Shown here piece by piece: positions 53,187 through 62,773 of a DNA stretch of 64,000 bases. The notes under the pieces are model-generated. The model made no database searches, had not been told where the DNA came from, and saw only the letters and a program-made list of their open reading frames with translations. Source of the stretch: Dyella_B sp035486915 (GTDB lineage Bacteria > Pseudomonadota > Gammaproteobacteria > Xanthomonadales > Rhodanobacteraceae); contig NZ_DATHMR010000100.1 in NCBI RefSeq assembly GCF_035486915.1, positions 1-64,000 on the forward strand, written 5' to 3'. How positions within the stretch are numbered: the stretch's first letter is position 1; each line of letters starts with the position of its first letter. Position numbers and translations under genes: made by a program.

Positions 53187-53206
53187 GTGCCTTGGCCTTC
53201 GAAGGT

Positions 53207-53731
53207 ATGACTACCGTGACGTTGTCGGAGCACGTGGAAGAGATCGAAAAACTGTTCCGCGAGCACAACCGTGCGCTGATCGCGTTCCTGCAGTGTCGGT
53301 TGAATTCGCATTCCGACGCGCAGGAAGTCGCTCAGGACGCGTACCTGCGCATGCTTACGCTGGAAAATCGCGAGGACGTGGAATCGTTGCGCAGTTATCT
53401 GTTTAGGATTGCGGGCAACCTCGCCATCGATCGTTTGCGCAAACGAAAAGTCCGCGGTGATTTTGTGGCAGTGCAATCGCAAGACGAACCAATGGGCGAG
53501 GAGTCACCGGTTCACCATGCGATAGCGGTGGAGCAGGTGGCCGGTCTTCGCAAGGCATTGAGTGAGTTGCCGCCCAAGACGAGTCAGGCATTCGTATTGC
53601 ACGTTATCGAGGGGCGCGATTTTGGATCTATCGCGCAGACCATGAATCTGAGTGAGCGCATGGTGCGCTATCACGTCACCAACGCTTTGGCGCATTGCCG
53701 CGCGCTGGTCGACGAACAGGAGACGCCGTAA
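53207..53731 (+). CDS. FecI-type ECF sigma factor
   Basis: A 174-residue sigma factor with region 2 (EEIEKLFREHNRALIAFLQ... SDAQEVAQDAYLRMLTL) and region 4 (LRKALSELPPKTSQAFVLH... AQTMNLSERMVRYHVTNAL). The SxxMVRYHVxxALxxCR ending is typical of FecI-like sigma factors that serve TonB-dependent receptors. It is encoded with FecR and a receptor in the standard order. Start is uncertain: ATG 53207, or GTG 53216-53218 a few codons later, or an upstream TTG overlapping virK. Its TAA shares one base with the fecR ATG. Confidence 0.92.
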   Translation: MTTVTLSEHVEEIEKLFREHNRALIAFLQCRLNSHSDAQEVAQDAYLRMLTLENREDVESLRSYLFRIAGNLAIDRLRKRKVRGDFVAVQSQDEPMGEESPVHHAIAVEQVAGLRKALSELPPKTSQAFVLHVIEGRDFGSIAQTMNLSERMVRYHVTNALAHCRALVDEQETP

Positions 53732-54729
53732 TGGCCAAGAGCAAGCAAGACCCTATCTTGCATGCCGCCGCCGATTGGTGGGTGCGGCTACGTGCACCCG
53801 ATGCCGAAGGCGAAACGATCGAACAGTGGCTTGCATGGACAGGCGAAGACCAGCGCCATTTGGAGGCATTCGAGCGTGTAAACCAGCTCGCCAGCCAGTT
53901 CGGTTCGCTAGATAGCGTGACGCGTCAGGGCTTGATCAAAGCATTTGGCCGTACGGTTATGCCTCAGCGTCGATGGATGCCACTTGCTGCGGCGGCCTCG
54001 TTTGTCGCCGTCATGCTGGGTGGTGCGTACATCACATGGGTCTGGTTCAACCACGTCAATATCGAGGTCTATCACAGCGCAATAGCGCAAAACCGCGACA
54101 TTACCTTGCCGGATGGCACGCAAGTCGCCTTGGGCGCGGCATCGACCATGACGACACACTTCAGCCGCGGTCAGCGTCAGATTGATTTGACCAGCGGTGA
54201 AGCCTTCTTCACCGTGGTGCACGACAATAGCCGTCCATTTGTCGTAGGCGCCGGTGACATCTCCGTTCGCGATATTGGAACGGCCTTCGACGTACGCCGC
54301 ACAGGCGATCGCGTGACGATCGCTGTTACGCAGGGACGTGTGCAGGTTTCCAATATCAGCGAGAAGCCCGGCGCAAGTCAGGGCGGTACGCTGGAAGTGA
54401 CGGCAGGCCAGCTGGTGTCCTACGACCCGAACACGTCGGCGATGAGCATGGGCAGCATGACCGCTGAACAGGCAACCGGCTGGCAAGACCATCGGCTGGA
54501 ATTTGTCGACGAACCATTGAGCGTGGTCATCGCGAACTTGAACCGCTACAGCCCGCAGCCCGTGCATATCGCCGATACGGATCTGGATAAGCTCACCTAC
54601 ACCGGCCTGATTCGTACGGACGCCATCGACAGCTGGCTCGATGCGCTGCCAAAACTGTATCCGTTGCGAGTCGATACGCATGGAAATCAAGTCATTCTGT
54701 CCGACGAGCAACCCGCTACGCATCGTTGA
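53731..54729 (+). CDS. FecR-type anti-sigma/sigma regulator
   Basis: A 332-residue regulator. Residues 1-65 form the DUF4880-like anti-sigma domain (AADWWVRLRAPDAEGETIEQW), a single membrane helix lies at about 78-100, and the periplasmic FecR domain follows (ITLPDGTQVALGAASTM, IDLTSGEAFFTVVHD, VRDIGTAFDVRR). The C-terminal part (DEPLSVVIANLNRYS...) is the domain that contacts the receptor's signalling domain. It starts with the ATG overlapping the sigma stop by one base. Confidence 0.93.
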   Translation: MAKSKQDPILHAAADWWVRLRAPDAEGETIEQWLAWTGEDQRHLEAFERVNQLASQFGSLDSVTRQGLIKAFGRTVMPQRRWMPLAAAASFVAVMLGGAYITWVWFNHVNIEVYHSAIAQNRDITLPDGTQVALGAASTMTTHFSRGQRQIDLTSGEAFFTVVHDNSRPFVVGAGDISVRDIGTAFDVRRTGDRVTIAVTQGRVQVSNISEKPGASQGGTLEVTAGQLVSYDPNTSAMSMGSMTAEQATGWQDHRLEFVDEPLSVVIANLNRYSPQPVHIADTDLDKLTYTGLIRTDAIDSWLDALPKLYPLRVDTHGNQVILSDEQPATHR

Positions 54730-54755
54730 TATGCCATAGAGATATGCGGCATCTC

Positions 54756-54781
54756 GCCGCGCGTGAAAACTTACGCGCGGC
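54756..54781 (+). other. Hairpin directly before the receptor gene
   Basis: GCCGCGCGT (54756-54764), loop GAAAACTT, ACGCGCGGC (54773-54781): a 9-bp perfect GC-rich stem that ends at the base before the ATG at 54782. It could attenuate transcription from fecR, or hide the start if the receptor begins there. Confidence 0.55.
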
Positions 54782-57223
54782 ATGTCAGACTCAAGACATC
54801 GTCAAAGATTTGTGTATGTCATGAGCCGGTTTGCCTGGCTGCCGGCTTACGGCTGCCTGACAATGTTGTTTACCTCGATGAGCGCTCTCGCTGCGCCGCC
54901 TGCCGCGGCTGTGCAGCCAGTCAGCATGCGCTTCTTGATACCTGCCCAATCGCTTTCCACAGCCTTGATTGCATTTGGCAAACAGGCCGATATGCAGGTG
55001 CTTACGGCGGGTGAAACCGTGGCTGGACTGCGCTCGCAAACGGTGTCGGGTACGTTGGACGTGCGAGCGGCATTGACGCGATTGTTGAAAGGCACCGCTC
55101 TAACGTTTGATTTTGTGGATGCACGTACGGTGGTGATCAAGCCGACGGCGACCGTGTCGGCAAAGACAGCAGATGCAGCGTCCAAGTCCGCCAACGGATC
55201 AACAGCAGCCACACTGCTTCCTCCCGTTCAAGCTATCGGTGTCATCGGCAAAGATGTCAGCTACATGGGCGATGTGATTAGCGGTCCCGCTCGCTCGCTT
55301 TCCGACCCACTCGACATACCGCAATCCGTGGGCATCGTCACGCAAGGGTTGCTTCAATCGCAGCAATTGCAAACCGTTGCGGACGCCGTGCAGAACGTTT
55401 CAGGCGTGTTGTATTACGACACCTCGAATGGGCTGCCAGGCTTCGAGGTGCGTGGTTTCGTGACGGGTAACGGTATGACCGACGGTTTGCCGAACAGCAT
55501 CTCAGGCATCGGTGAATTCCCACCCTTGATAGGTGTTGAGCGGGTGGAGGTGCTGAAAGGGCCGCAGGAGATTCTTGGCGACGACAATGACAGCAACGAT
55601 TTCGGTGGCCTCGTCAACGTCGTACTGAAAAAGCCGCAGAGCGATCCTATACATGTGCTGACATTTTCCGTCGGCCAGGATGGCCAAAAGCAACTTGGCC
55701 TAGATCTGGCGGGTGCATTGAATAGCAGCAAAACATGGAGCTATCGCCTGATCCTCAATGGCAATGTCGCCGATCACACACCGCAAGGTATGCGCGGACA
55801 ACGTGAACGTTACATTGCACCGTCTATTGGCTGGACGACGACAAATACTACGTTTGTCGCCGGCTTTTCCTTGATCATGGATCGCTTGCCGATTCCGGAT
55901 CACGTGCTGCTGTTTAACAACACCCTCTCCTCGGCATCACCACCGGGCATTCTTCTCGACAACCCGGATGATCACAACGAGATCAATTCGCGGCGACTGT
56001 ATTACCTCTATGAGCATCGCTTCAACGATGTCTGGGCATTCCGCAGCCGTGCACAATATGTCCGCGAATCTTCCAACGAACAGGATTGGCAGTTGTACGG
56101 CACCGAACCTAACGGCGATACGACGGCCACGGCTGAGAATTACTGGTACAGGGATGCCTATTACGCGTTGCAGAATGATGTCGTTGCTGCGTTTGGCCAC
56201 GGATGGATGCAGCATGCCGTGACGCTTGGCTACGATTATTCGCGTGTACAGGTAGGCGGGGTTACGGATGTGTTGAGCAACAGCATCCCGTACAACATTT
56301 TTACCGGCGGTGCGCTGCCCCGGCCAGCGTCGGTACTTTCATCCAGTGACTATGCGCAGGGGTACCAGCCGGGCTATCCATGGACTACACAGAGTGGCTT
56401 CTTCGTTCAGGACCAGGTGTCGCTGGGAACGCAGTGGCAACTTCTGTTGGCATGGCGGCGGTCAGTCTACGAGTTGCAAACGACGTATCCGGATGGTGCG
56501 CCGTGGAACCAGGAGAAAGTGCAGTGGGTGCCGAACTTCGGCATCGTTTACAGACTTGAGCCGAACATCTCGCTCTACGCGAGTACATCCAATGGTTTTG
56601 AGCCCAACACATATCTCGGCAAGGATGGACGACCGCTACCGGTCATTTTGTCGCGTCAAATAGAAGTGGGAAGCAAGTTCGATCTATTTGATAACCGCGC
56701 GCGCCTCACCGTGGCAGCCTATCGCATCATGCTCGATCACAGTTACGACATCCTTGCGTTCGAGCCGTTTTATGTGACGCCGGGACCAGGCCAGACCGAC
56801 AAAGGTATCGAAATTGAATTCAACGGACAGGTGACGCGGGGTTTCGAGGTCAGCTCAAGCTACACCAATGCCCTGGTCGAAAATCATGATGGGACACCTG
56901 CCACTGCCGCCCCGCGAAAGCTTTTCAGCGTATGGGGTAGTTATTCTTTCCAGAGTGCCCCGCTTCAGGGATGGGGCGTGGCGGCTGGTGTACTGGCACG
57001 CAGTCACAGTCTCGGGGAGACTGTGGACTACCTCAATTACATTCAGATTCCCGGCCAAGCCAGCGTTGCGGCGAACGTGTCTTATCGTACGCAACGCTGG
57101 AGTGTGACATTGGGCGTGAAGAATCTTTTTGATCGCAATCTCTACGGCACGTATTTCAATGAAACGTTTGTGCCGCTACACAATCGGCGCACGTACCTGT
57201 TGAGCGGTGCGTTGGCGTTCTGA
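54782..57223 (+). CDS. TonB-dependent receptor with STN signalling domain
   Basis: An 813-residue outer-membrane receptor. After a signal peptide (cleavage near LAA, residues 36-39) comes a secretin/TonB short N-terminal (STN) domain, about residues 48-120 (FLIPAQSLSTALIAFGKQ), that signals to FecR. The plug follows (DIPQSVGIVTQGLL, FEVRGF, GVERVEVLKGPQEIL) and a 22-strand barrel ending with Phe. The pattern is that of siderophore receptors, with ligand unknown. No ribosome-binding site is seen for ATG 54782; an alternative is ATG 54821. It is the third gene of the sigma-FecR-receptor unit. Confidence 0.95.
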   Translation: MSDSRHRQRFVYVMSRFAWLPAYGCLTMLFTSMSALAAPPAAAVQPVSMRFLIPAQSLSTALIAFGKQADMQVLTAGETVAGLRSQTVSGTLDVRAALTRLLKGTALTFDFVDARTVVIKPTATVSAKTADAASKSANGSTAATLLPPVQAIGVIGKDVSYMGDVISGPARSLSDPLDIPQSVGIVTQGLLQSQQLQTVADAVQNVSGVLYYDTSNGLPGFEVRGFVTGNGMTDGLPNSISGIGEFPPLIGVERVEVLKGPQEILGDDNDSNDFGGLVNVVLKKPQSDPIHVLTFSVGQDGQKQLGLDLAGALNSSKTWSYRLILNGNVADHTPQGMRGQRERYIAPSIGWTTTNTTFVAGFSLIMDRLPIPDHVLLFNNTLSSASPPGILLDNPDDHNEINSRRLYYLYEHRFNDVWAFRSRAQYVRESSNEQDWQLYGTEPNGDTTATAENYWYRDAYYALQNDVVAAFGHGWMQHAVTLGYDYSRVQVGGVTDVLSNSIPYNIFTGGALPRPASVLSSSDYAQGYQPGYPWTTQSGFFVQDQVSLGTQWQLLLAWRRSVYELQTTYPDGAPWNQEKVQWVPNFGIVYRLEPNISLYASTSNGFEPNTYLGKDGRPLPVILSRQIEVGSKFDLFDNRARLTVAAYRIMLDHSYDILAFEPFYVTPGPGQTDKGIEIEFNGQVTRGFEVSSSYTNALVENHDGTPATAAPRKLFSVWGSYSFQSAPLQGWGVAAGVLARSHSLGETVDYLNYIQIPGQASVAANVSYRTQRWSVTLGVKNLFDRNLYGTYFNETFVPLHNRRTYLLSGALAF

Positions 57224-57236
57224 CGCAACGTCAGAA
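57218..57236. terminator. Hairpin holding the stops of receptor and fadL-like genes
   Basis: TTCTGACG (57218-57225), loop CAA, CGTCAGAA (57229-57236). Both stop codons (TGA at 57221-57223 and TCA at 57231-57233) lie within the arms in mirror position. No T tract is present. Confidence 0.5.
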
Positions 57237-58589
57237 ACGATACGTGCCTGTCAGACTCAAGATATCGCCCGTATCGGTAAAATAACCGTTGATGGAACCT
57301 GCGCCAAGAATCGGTTGATTGGTCATGTTCACCCGTGCGTTGTTGACGAATTCGTGCTGATAGCCAACGTCGAAGCTGAGTTTTTCGCTGACCTTGTATC
57401 CCAAGCCAAGGCCAAGCAGTTTGCGATCGGCATCCGGTACGCGAGGATCGCGGTCGGCGACGTTGGTGGGAGTTTCGTCAAAGCCAACGCCAGCATGCAA
57501 CGTCCATGCATCGCTGAGTTTGTAGTCGCCACCGACGGCATACGTCATGCTGTTCTTGAAGCGTTCGGGCAGCGCGAAGATCGTCTGACCATTCGATGTC
57601 AGCACCAGGTCTTGGAAGCTGGACCATTGCGTCCGCTTGATGGTGCCGGCGATGGACAGTCGATCGGTGAATGCATGCAACCAGTCTGCGCTGGCAAATG
57701 CCGGTGTATCGAACACGGCACTGACGGGGCCACCATTGGGATTGATCGATGGCAATGCTGGATCGAGCAATGGCGCTTCGGCCAGCAGCTGTTTGCCCGC
57801 AGTGCTACCGTAAAGGTTGTAGGAGCCGCTCAGCGTCTGGCCGATGCGCGAGTGATAACTTATGCCAAACGTATCCTGATCGGTGGGTTTGTAGACAAGG
57901 CCCCCGAGATAACCGAAGGAAAACTTTCGTCGCGCATTGACGTTCAGTTGCACGTCCGCCTGTTGTGGTGGAAGTGGAAGACCAAACAACGCTTGCGCTG
58001 CGCCGTAGGGATCGGCCACGGTGTCGAGCGATGCCTTGGTGTACTGCCCGAGTACGCCCAGACCGAGCGAGAATTGGTCGTTGAGTTTGAAGGCCGCCGA
58101 GAAACTCAAATTGGCCGTTTCAAGATAGGTTTCAGTACCGAAGTAGCGACCACGCCACGACGAGTTGTATTGGCTTTCCAGTCCGAACGGCACGGTGAGT
58201 GCGCCGCCGAGTGTGAGACGATCAGTCACCGGCACTGCCCACGCGACATTGGGAAACGGAACGAACTTGCCGAAGCCGTTGGGATTGCCGCCTGTCGTGG
58301 GATTACCGTCCACGTCTTGCGTCTGACCGTGGAAGACGGCGCTCGGCCGAATCTGGATACCGGTGACCTGAAACATCGAACCGGTAAAGAACGCCATCGC
58401 TGCGGGGTTGTTGTAAGCCGCCGTAGGATCGTCCGGAAAAAGCGATCCGCCTGCATCGGCACGCGCCCAACCTGCTGCATTGTCGGTCGGCAATTGGAAC
58501 GCACCGGCCCGGGCAATAAGAGGTAGCGTCAGGGCACTAAGCAAAGCCACGGCAAGCGAACCATGGCGGACCATGGGGCGAAGAGTCAT
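57231..58589 (-). CDS. FadL/OmpP1/TodX-type outer-membrane transporter
   Basis: A 452-residue beta-barrel protein with a signal peptide ending ARA-GA (about residue 28). The mature N-terminus AFQLPTDNAAGWARADAGG and DDPTAAYNNPAAMAF are the FadL hatch/NPA signature, and the last residues LSLTGTYRF end in the outer-membrane Phe. It lets hydrophobic molecules such as long-chain fatty acids cross the outer membrane. AAGGA precedes the ATG at 58589. It converges on the receptor gene and has its own long upstream region shared with the peptidase gene. Confidence 0.93.
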   Translation of the reverse strand: MTLRPMVRHGSLAVALLSALTLPLIARAGAFQLPTDNAAGWARADAGGSLFPDDPTAAYNNPAAMAFFTGSMFQVTGIQIRPSAVFHGQTQDVDGNPTTGGNPNGFGKFVPFPNVAWAVPVTDRLTLGGALTVPFGLESQYNSSWRGRYFGTETYLETANLSFSAAFKLNDQFSLGLGVLGQYTKASLDTVADPYGAAQALFGLPLPPQQADVQLNVNARRKFSFGYLGGLVYKPTDQDTFGISYHSRIGQTLSGSYNLYGSTAGKQLLAEAPLLDPALPSINPNGGPVSAVFDTPAFASADWLHAFTDRLSIAGTIKRTQWSSFQDLVLTSNGQTIFALPERFKNSMTYAVGGDYKLSDAWTLHAGVGFDETPTNVADRDPRVPDADRKLLGLGLGYKVSEKLSFDVGYQHEFVNNARVNMTNQPILGAGSINGYFTDTGDILSLTGTYRF

Positions 58590-59349
58590 GTGCGTTGTCC
58601 TTATAGGCGGTGAGCGCGAACTACGAAAAATTCCTAGACGACCTTCCGTCTGATGGACTCCCCAGTCCAGGAATCATTTCGATTGTGCTCAAGATATCAC
58701 TAAAGCTGCCAGCAGCCTCAAACACTTAGGTGCGAGTCGTTGGACTTAAAAGCGTTATGGTCTTCGCCTGCTAACGCCCCACCGCTTTGATCGACACATC
58801 AGTACGAACGCGCGTTATCAATCGACTAATGCGTTGGTTCTTTTCTGCGCATTCGATTGCATTGCATCAAACATCGACACGCGGATTTTTTGCAGCAATG
58901 TTTGTGTGCCATGTCGAAAGCATGTTGCGCACGCATCAAAAAAATCACTGCGCAATGTAATCGTTTGCGCGCTTCATTCTTTTTGAAGTTTCATTTTTTG
59001 CATGTTCCATTTTTGGAATGTGCAGCGCGATAGAGTGCGTGAGCGAAACATTTTGCGCTTACGTCAGAATGTGATCTGTTTCATGCTGCTGTCATATTTC
59101 GATCATGCGAAGTGCATGATAGAAATGAACGCAGGGGAAAAAGAGCGACCAAGAACACACAAGCGTCGCGAAAGTGTCATCGCTGCTACGTGGGGGGAAG
59201 GTGGCAGCAAGTAAGAGAAGCAATCAGCAAGACACGTTTTGGATTAGCGTTTGGTGCATCGTGGCTTTGCCATGTCGCCGCTTGTCTTGGGACGCATGGC
59301 AGATCTGCGAGCACCATTTCTTACAAAAACTCCTTGGGGAGAAACACAC
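58590..59349. other. Long divergent noncoding region, AT-richer in the middle
   Basis: This 760-base stretch separates fadL-like and peptidase genes. About 58650-59110 is visibly richer in A and T than flanking DNA, with runs such as GATTTTTTGCAG, CATCAAAAAAATC and CATTTTTTGC. Short open frames there lack ribosome-binding sites and recognisable sequence, so I call no gene. It may hold promoters and several regulator sites for the secreted peptidase, plus a long leader. Confidence 0.5.
59070..59085. promoter_or_regulatory. Possible CRP/Clp-like site
   Basis: TGTGATCTGTTTCATG has the left half TGTGA and spacing N6 of the CRP/Clp consensus, but the right half TCATG matches TCACA only in part. 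Clp of Xanthomonas controls extracellular enzymes, which makes a site here plausible. Confidence 0.25.
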
Positions 59350-61518
59350 GTGAGATTTGGATCCGTACGTCATGGTGGCCATCGTGCCGCCAAGCTTGTG
59401 TTGACTGTTTTAGCCATGAGTGTGGCAGCGATGTACGCCAACAGCAGTCATGCCGGCACGCTCGGCTTGCTGTCAAAGCCGCAAATTACGCATTCGCCCA
59501 ACAACAACGATCGCGCCACCCTTGCGGGCAATACATCGCCCTTTGCCACGGCCGCCAACGATCAGGGCCGTGTTGCCGACACGACCAGCATGGATCACAT
59601 GTTGCTGCAACTGAAGCGTCCTGCCGATCGTGAGCAGGCGCTGCAGACGCTCATGCAGCAGCAAGTCACGAAGGGTTCGGCGAACTATCACCAGTGGCTG
59701 ACCAATGCGCAGCTCGGTGCGGAATACGGTCCGTCCCAGATGGACGTCGATGCGATTACCAGCTGGCTTACTGCGCAAGGTTTCACCGTCAATCGCGTGT
59801 ACGGCAACGGCATGACGATCGACTTCTCCGGTACGGCCGGCCAGGTACGTCAGGCGTTCGCCACCGAGATCCACCATCTGAACGTGAAGGGCGAAAGCCA
59901 CATGGGCAACATGAGCGACCCGCAGATTCCGGCGGCATTCGCAGGTGTCGTCGATGGTGTGGTGTCGCTCAATGACTTCCGTCCGCACACCAACAAGAAG
60001 GAGCATGTGGATTACACCTTCACTGAAAGTGGTTCCACGTATCAGGCGGTGACACCGGCCGATCTGGCGAAGATCTACAATCTCACCTCCGTGTTCAATG
60101 CTGGCGTGACCGGCACCGGCGAAACGATTGCGTTGATCGAAGACACCAACGTGTATTCGACCAGCGACATCACCACCTTCCGTTCGACGTTCGGCCTGCC
60201 GACCGCCACTTTCAACCAGGTTCATCCGGAAAGCTGCACCAACCCGGGTGACGTTGTCGGCAACGACGGCGAAGCCGAGCTGGATGTGGAGTACGCCGGT
60301 GCCGCCGCGCCGGGTGCAACGCTTGAGCTCGTATCGTGCAAAGACACCTCGACCACGTTCGGTGGCTTGATCGCGATGGAGGATCTGCTCGAAGCAGGTT
60401 CTGCGCCGACGATCTGGAGCGTGAGCTACGGTGAGTGCGAAGCGGAAAACGGTGCGACCCAGAATGCTGCTTACAGCTCTACGTACGAGAGTGCAGCGGC
60501 TGAAGGTATCTCGGTCTTCGTCTCTTCTGGCGACGAAGGCGCTGCCAGCTGCGACGCCGACGAAGCCAATGCCACGCACGGTATCGGTGTAAGCGGCTTC
60601 GCGTCCACTCCGTACAACGTAGCGGTGGGCGGTACCGACTTCGGCGATACCTATGCCGGCACCAGCAGCACGTACTGGAGCTCGACCAACAGCTCGACCT
60701 ACGAGTCGGCACTGTCGTACATCAATGAAATTCCGTGGAACGACTCCTGCGCGGGCTCGCTGCTTTCCTCGAAAGAAGGCTACAGCACGCCCTACGGCAC
60801 GAGTGGCTTCTGCAATAGCAGCACCGGTAAAGCAGACTTCCTGACGACGGGTTCCGGCAGCGGTGGCCCCAGTGGTTGCGCCACCGGCAAAGCCAGTACC
60901 ACGGGTGTCGTTGGCGGCACGTGCGCGGGCTGGGCCAAGCCATCGTGGCAGTCTGGCCTGGTCGGCAATCCGGCCGATGGTGTGCGTGATATCCCGGACG
61001 TCTCGCTGTTCGCAGCGAATGGTCTGTGGGGACACTACTACGTGTACTGCTACAGCAACTCCAGCACCGCCGGAAAAGAAGACGGATCCGCCCCTTGTAC
61101 GGGCGCTCCCAGTGGCTGGTCTGGCGCTGGCGGTACCTCGTTTGCTTCGCCGATCATGGCCGGTATCCAGGCGCTGGTTGACCAGCACAATGGCTTCACC
61201 ACCGGGGCTGGCAACCCGGACTCGGTGTATTACTCGCTGGCCAACACGGAGTACGGCGCATCCGGCAGCAGCACCTGCAATTCCAGCAACGGCAACACCG
61301 TGGGTAGCTCGTGCATCTTCTACGACATCACCCAGGGCGATATGGATGTGAACTGCACCGGCACGCACAACTGCTACAAGCCCTCGGGCACGTACGGTGT
61401 GTTGTCGACCTCGAACTCGGCGTATGACAAGGCTTACGGCACGGGCACCGGCTGGGACTTCGCCACCGGTATCGGTTCGGTGAACGCCTATAACCTGGTC
61501 TACGCGTCGGCCTGGTAA
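59350..61518 (+). CDS. Secreted S53 peptidase, pro-kumamolisin type
   Basis: A 722-residue preproprotein. A signal peptide (cleavage near HAG, about residue 35) is followed by the S53 activation propeptide (HMLLQLKRPADREQALQTL..., about 80-210) and the catalytic domain. The Ser-Glu-Asp triad is E308 and D312 (GEAELDVEYAG, ExxxD spacing) and S597 (GGTSFASP); the oxyanion Asp is D395 (SSGDEGA). The C-terminal TGWDFATGIGSVNAYN gives the calcium site. Unusually many Cys occur in the catalytic part. Sedolisins work in acid. GTG 59350 has GGGGAG eight bases upstream and is preferred to 59251. Confidence 0.93.
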   Translation: MRFGSVRHGGHRAAKLVLTVLAMSVAAMYANSSHAGTLGLLSKPQITHSPNNNDRATLAGNTSPFATAANDQGRVADTTSMDHMLLQLKRPADREQALQTLMQQQVTKGSANYHQWLTNAQLGAEYGPSQMDVDAITSWLTAQGFTVNRVYGNGMTIDFSGTAGQVRQAFATEIHHLNVKGESHMGNMSDPQIPAAFAGVVDGVVSLNDFRPHTNKKEHVDYTFTESGSTYQAVTPADLAKIYNLTSVFNAGVTGTGETIALIEDTNVYSTSDITTFRSTFGLPTATFNQVHPESCTNPGDVVGNDGEAELDVEYAGAAAPGATLELVSCKDTSTTFGGLIAMEDLLEAGSAPTIWSVSYGECEAENGATQNAAYSSTYESAAAEGISVFVSSGDEGAASCDADEANATHGIGVSGFASTPYNVAVGGTDFGDTYAGTSSTYWSSTNSSTYESALSYINEIPWNDSCAGSLLSSKEGYSTPYGTSGFCNSSTGKADFLTTGSGSGGPSGCATGKASTTGVVGGTCAGWAKPSWQSGLVGNPADGVRDIPDVSLFAANGLWGHYYVYCYSNSSTAGKEDGSAPCTGAPSGWSGAGGTSFASPIMAGIQALVDQHNGFTTGAGNPDSVYYSLANTEYGASGSSTCNSSNGNTVGSSCIFYDITQGDMDVNCTGTHNCYKPSGTYGVLSTSNSAYDKAYGTGTGWDFATGIGSVNAYNLVYASAW

Positions 61519-61553
61519 ACATTAGTCGTTAACTATGTTGTAGTTCCTTCCAG

Positions 61554-61584
61554 CGCCTCCTGAGTGATCAGGAGGCGTTTTTTT
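61554..61584 (+). terminator. Rho-independent terminator of the peptidase gene
   Basis: CGCCTCCTGA (61554-61563), loop GTGA, TCAGGAGGCG (61568-61577), then seven T. A 10-bp perfect stem 35 bases after the stop. Confidence 0.95.
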
Positions 61585-61609
61585 CGGCTCGAACAAATGT
61601 CTGGCCGAT

Positions 61610-62773
61610 CTACTTTTGCGACGCAGGATGCGCTGTGAACACGTCGCTGCCAAAGGGGTGCAACGAGTCGGCAGCGGCATAACCGAGATGCTTCAAGCCA
61701 AAAATATCTTCGAGCGTACGCAGCAAGCTGTAATGGTTGTACGGCGTCGTGGATGTCGTGCCCGGTGTGATGAAAGGCGACAGCAACACCGCGCCGATTT
61801 GTCCGCCGCCCGGGCCAAACTGCCCGGGTTGCGGGCCACCTGGAAGCGGTTGCTCGTTGCAGCAGGCCGTTCCATCTGTGCCTTCATCGAAGGTGATGAT
61901 CAGCAGACCATCTTTCTTGAACGCGGGCGAGTTTAGGATGCGCGGCACCCACGTCTTCAGAAATACATTGGCGGAAATCAGGCCGCCTGGGTCGCCGTTC
62001 TGGCACGGTGCATCGTGTCCATCGTTGCAGAGGTTCGGCGTGATGTAAGCGAAGTTGGGTGTGGTGGCGATGTGCGTCAGATCGTTCGTCAATGCATTCA
62101 AGTTGACGACGTTCGTGTTGCAGTAAGGCTTGTCGTCGATGATCGAATGAAAGTAGACGAACGGGTTGTGCTTAGCGGCGTATTGGTCGTTCGGTGTCGC
62201 GTGACGTGTTGGATCATCCGCGCCGATGGCGACATGTCCGCACGTGGCCGATTCACGCATAGGATCGGCGCCCATGTCTTCCATATAGCCCTTCCAGGTG
62301 AAACCGGCAGCGCTGAGCTGATTGGCAAGCGTGTTGACGCTCTTCGGATAGATGCAACCGGTACCCGGTAGCTGGCCATTGGCGTCAGGCTTCGTCGCAG
62401 ACGGCACAAATTCGCTGTACGTCGTGCAGTCATTTTGCGTGGCCGGGTTGGGTGCCTGACCGCTGATCATCGCGATGTAATTGTCCAGACTGTTATGGCC
62501 GATGCCGTAAAAGTTGGGCAGCATTGCGCCTTGCTTGGGCAGATCGTGAGCCAGATACGGCGCGAGCGAGTTCTGGCCGAACGTTACCGTATAGGACTCG
62601 TTCTCCAGCACGATGATAAAGACATGGCGCACAGGCGGCATAGGGGATGCCGCATTCTTTGCTGCGAAGCAGGCAGTCGATCCAGCCAACACGGCAATCA
62701 GCATGACGAGGCCAACAAGCATCCGCGTGAGCGCGCGGTGCGAGCCGATACCTAGTGGTACGTAGCGAAACAT
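61610..62773 (-). CDS. Secreted phosphoesterase (phospholipase C/acid phosphatase family)
   Basis: A 387-residue protein with signal peptide (about residues 15-37). HVFIIVLENESYTVTFG at the N-terminus of the mature domain, GIGHNSLDNYIAMISGQ, and LIITFDEGTDGTACCN are the metal-binding signatures of the PF04185 family, which includes AcpA acid phosphatase and phosphatidylcholine-type phospholipase C. The substrate is unresolved. Several Cys (CTTYSEF, GTGCIYP, CNDGHDAPC, ACCN) suggest disulfides. ATG 62773 has AAGGAA upstream. It converges on the peptidase gene; both are extracellular hydrolases. Confidence 0.88.
   Translation of the reverse strand: MFRYVPLGIGSHRALTRMLVGLVMLIAVLAGSTACFAAKNAASPMPPVRHVFIIVLENESYTVTFGQNSLAPYLAHDLPKQGAMLPNFYGIGHNSLDNYIAMISGQAPNPATQNDCTTYSEFVPSATKPDANGQLPGTGCIYPKSVNTLANQLSAAGFTWKGYMEDMGADPMRESATCGHVAIGADDPTRHATPNDQYAAKHNPFVYFHSIIDDKPYCNTNVVNLNALTNDLTHIATTPNFAYITPNLCNDGHDAPCQNGDPGGLISANVFLKTWVPRILNSPAFKKDGLLIITFDEGTDGTACCNEQPLPGGPQPGQFGPGGGQIGAVLLSPFITPGTTSTTPYNHYSLLRTLEDIFGLKHLGYAAADSLHPFGSDVFTAHPASQK

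Noticed and set aside
57207..58526. Plus-strand open frame (439 codons) opposite the FadL-like gene
   Set aside because: The minus strand encodes a FadL protein with signal peptide and terminal Phe; the plus-strand product has no family features.
59002..59214. Small open frame of 70 codons in the AT-richer region
   Set aside because: No ribosome-binding site, no recognisable sequence, and it lies in a probable regulatory region.
59473..61368. Long minus-strand open frame (631 codons) over the peptidase gene
   Set aside because: It is antisense to a protein with complete catalytic motifs, has Arg/Gly/Val-rich low-complexity sequence and no recognisable domain; such frames arise from codon bias in GC-rich DNA.
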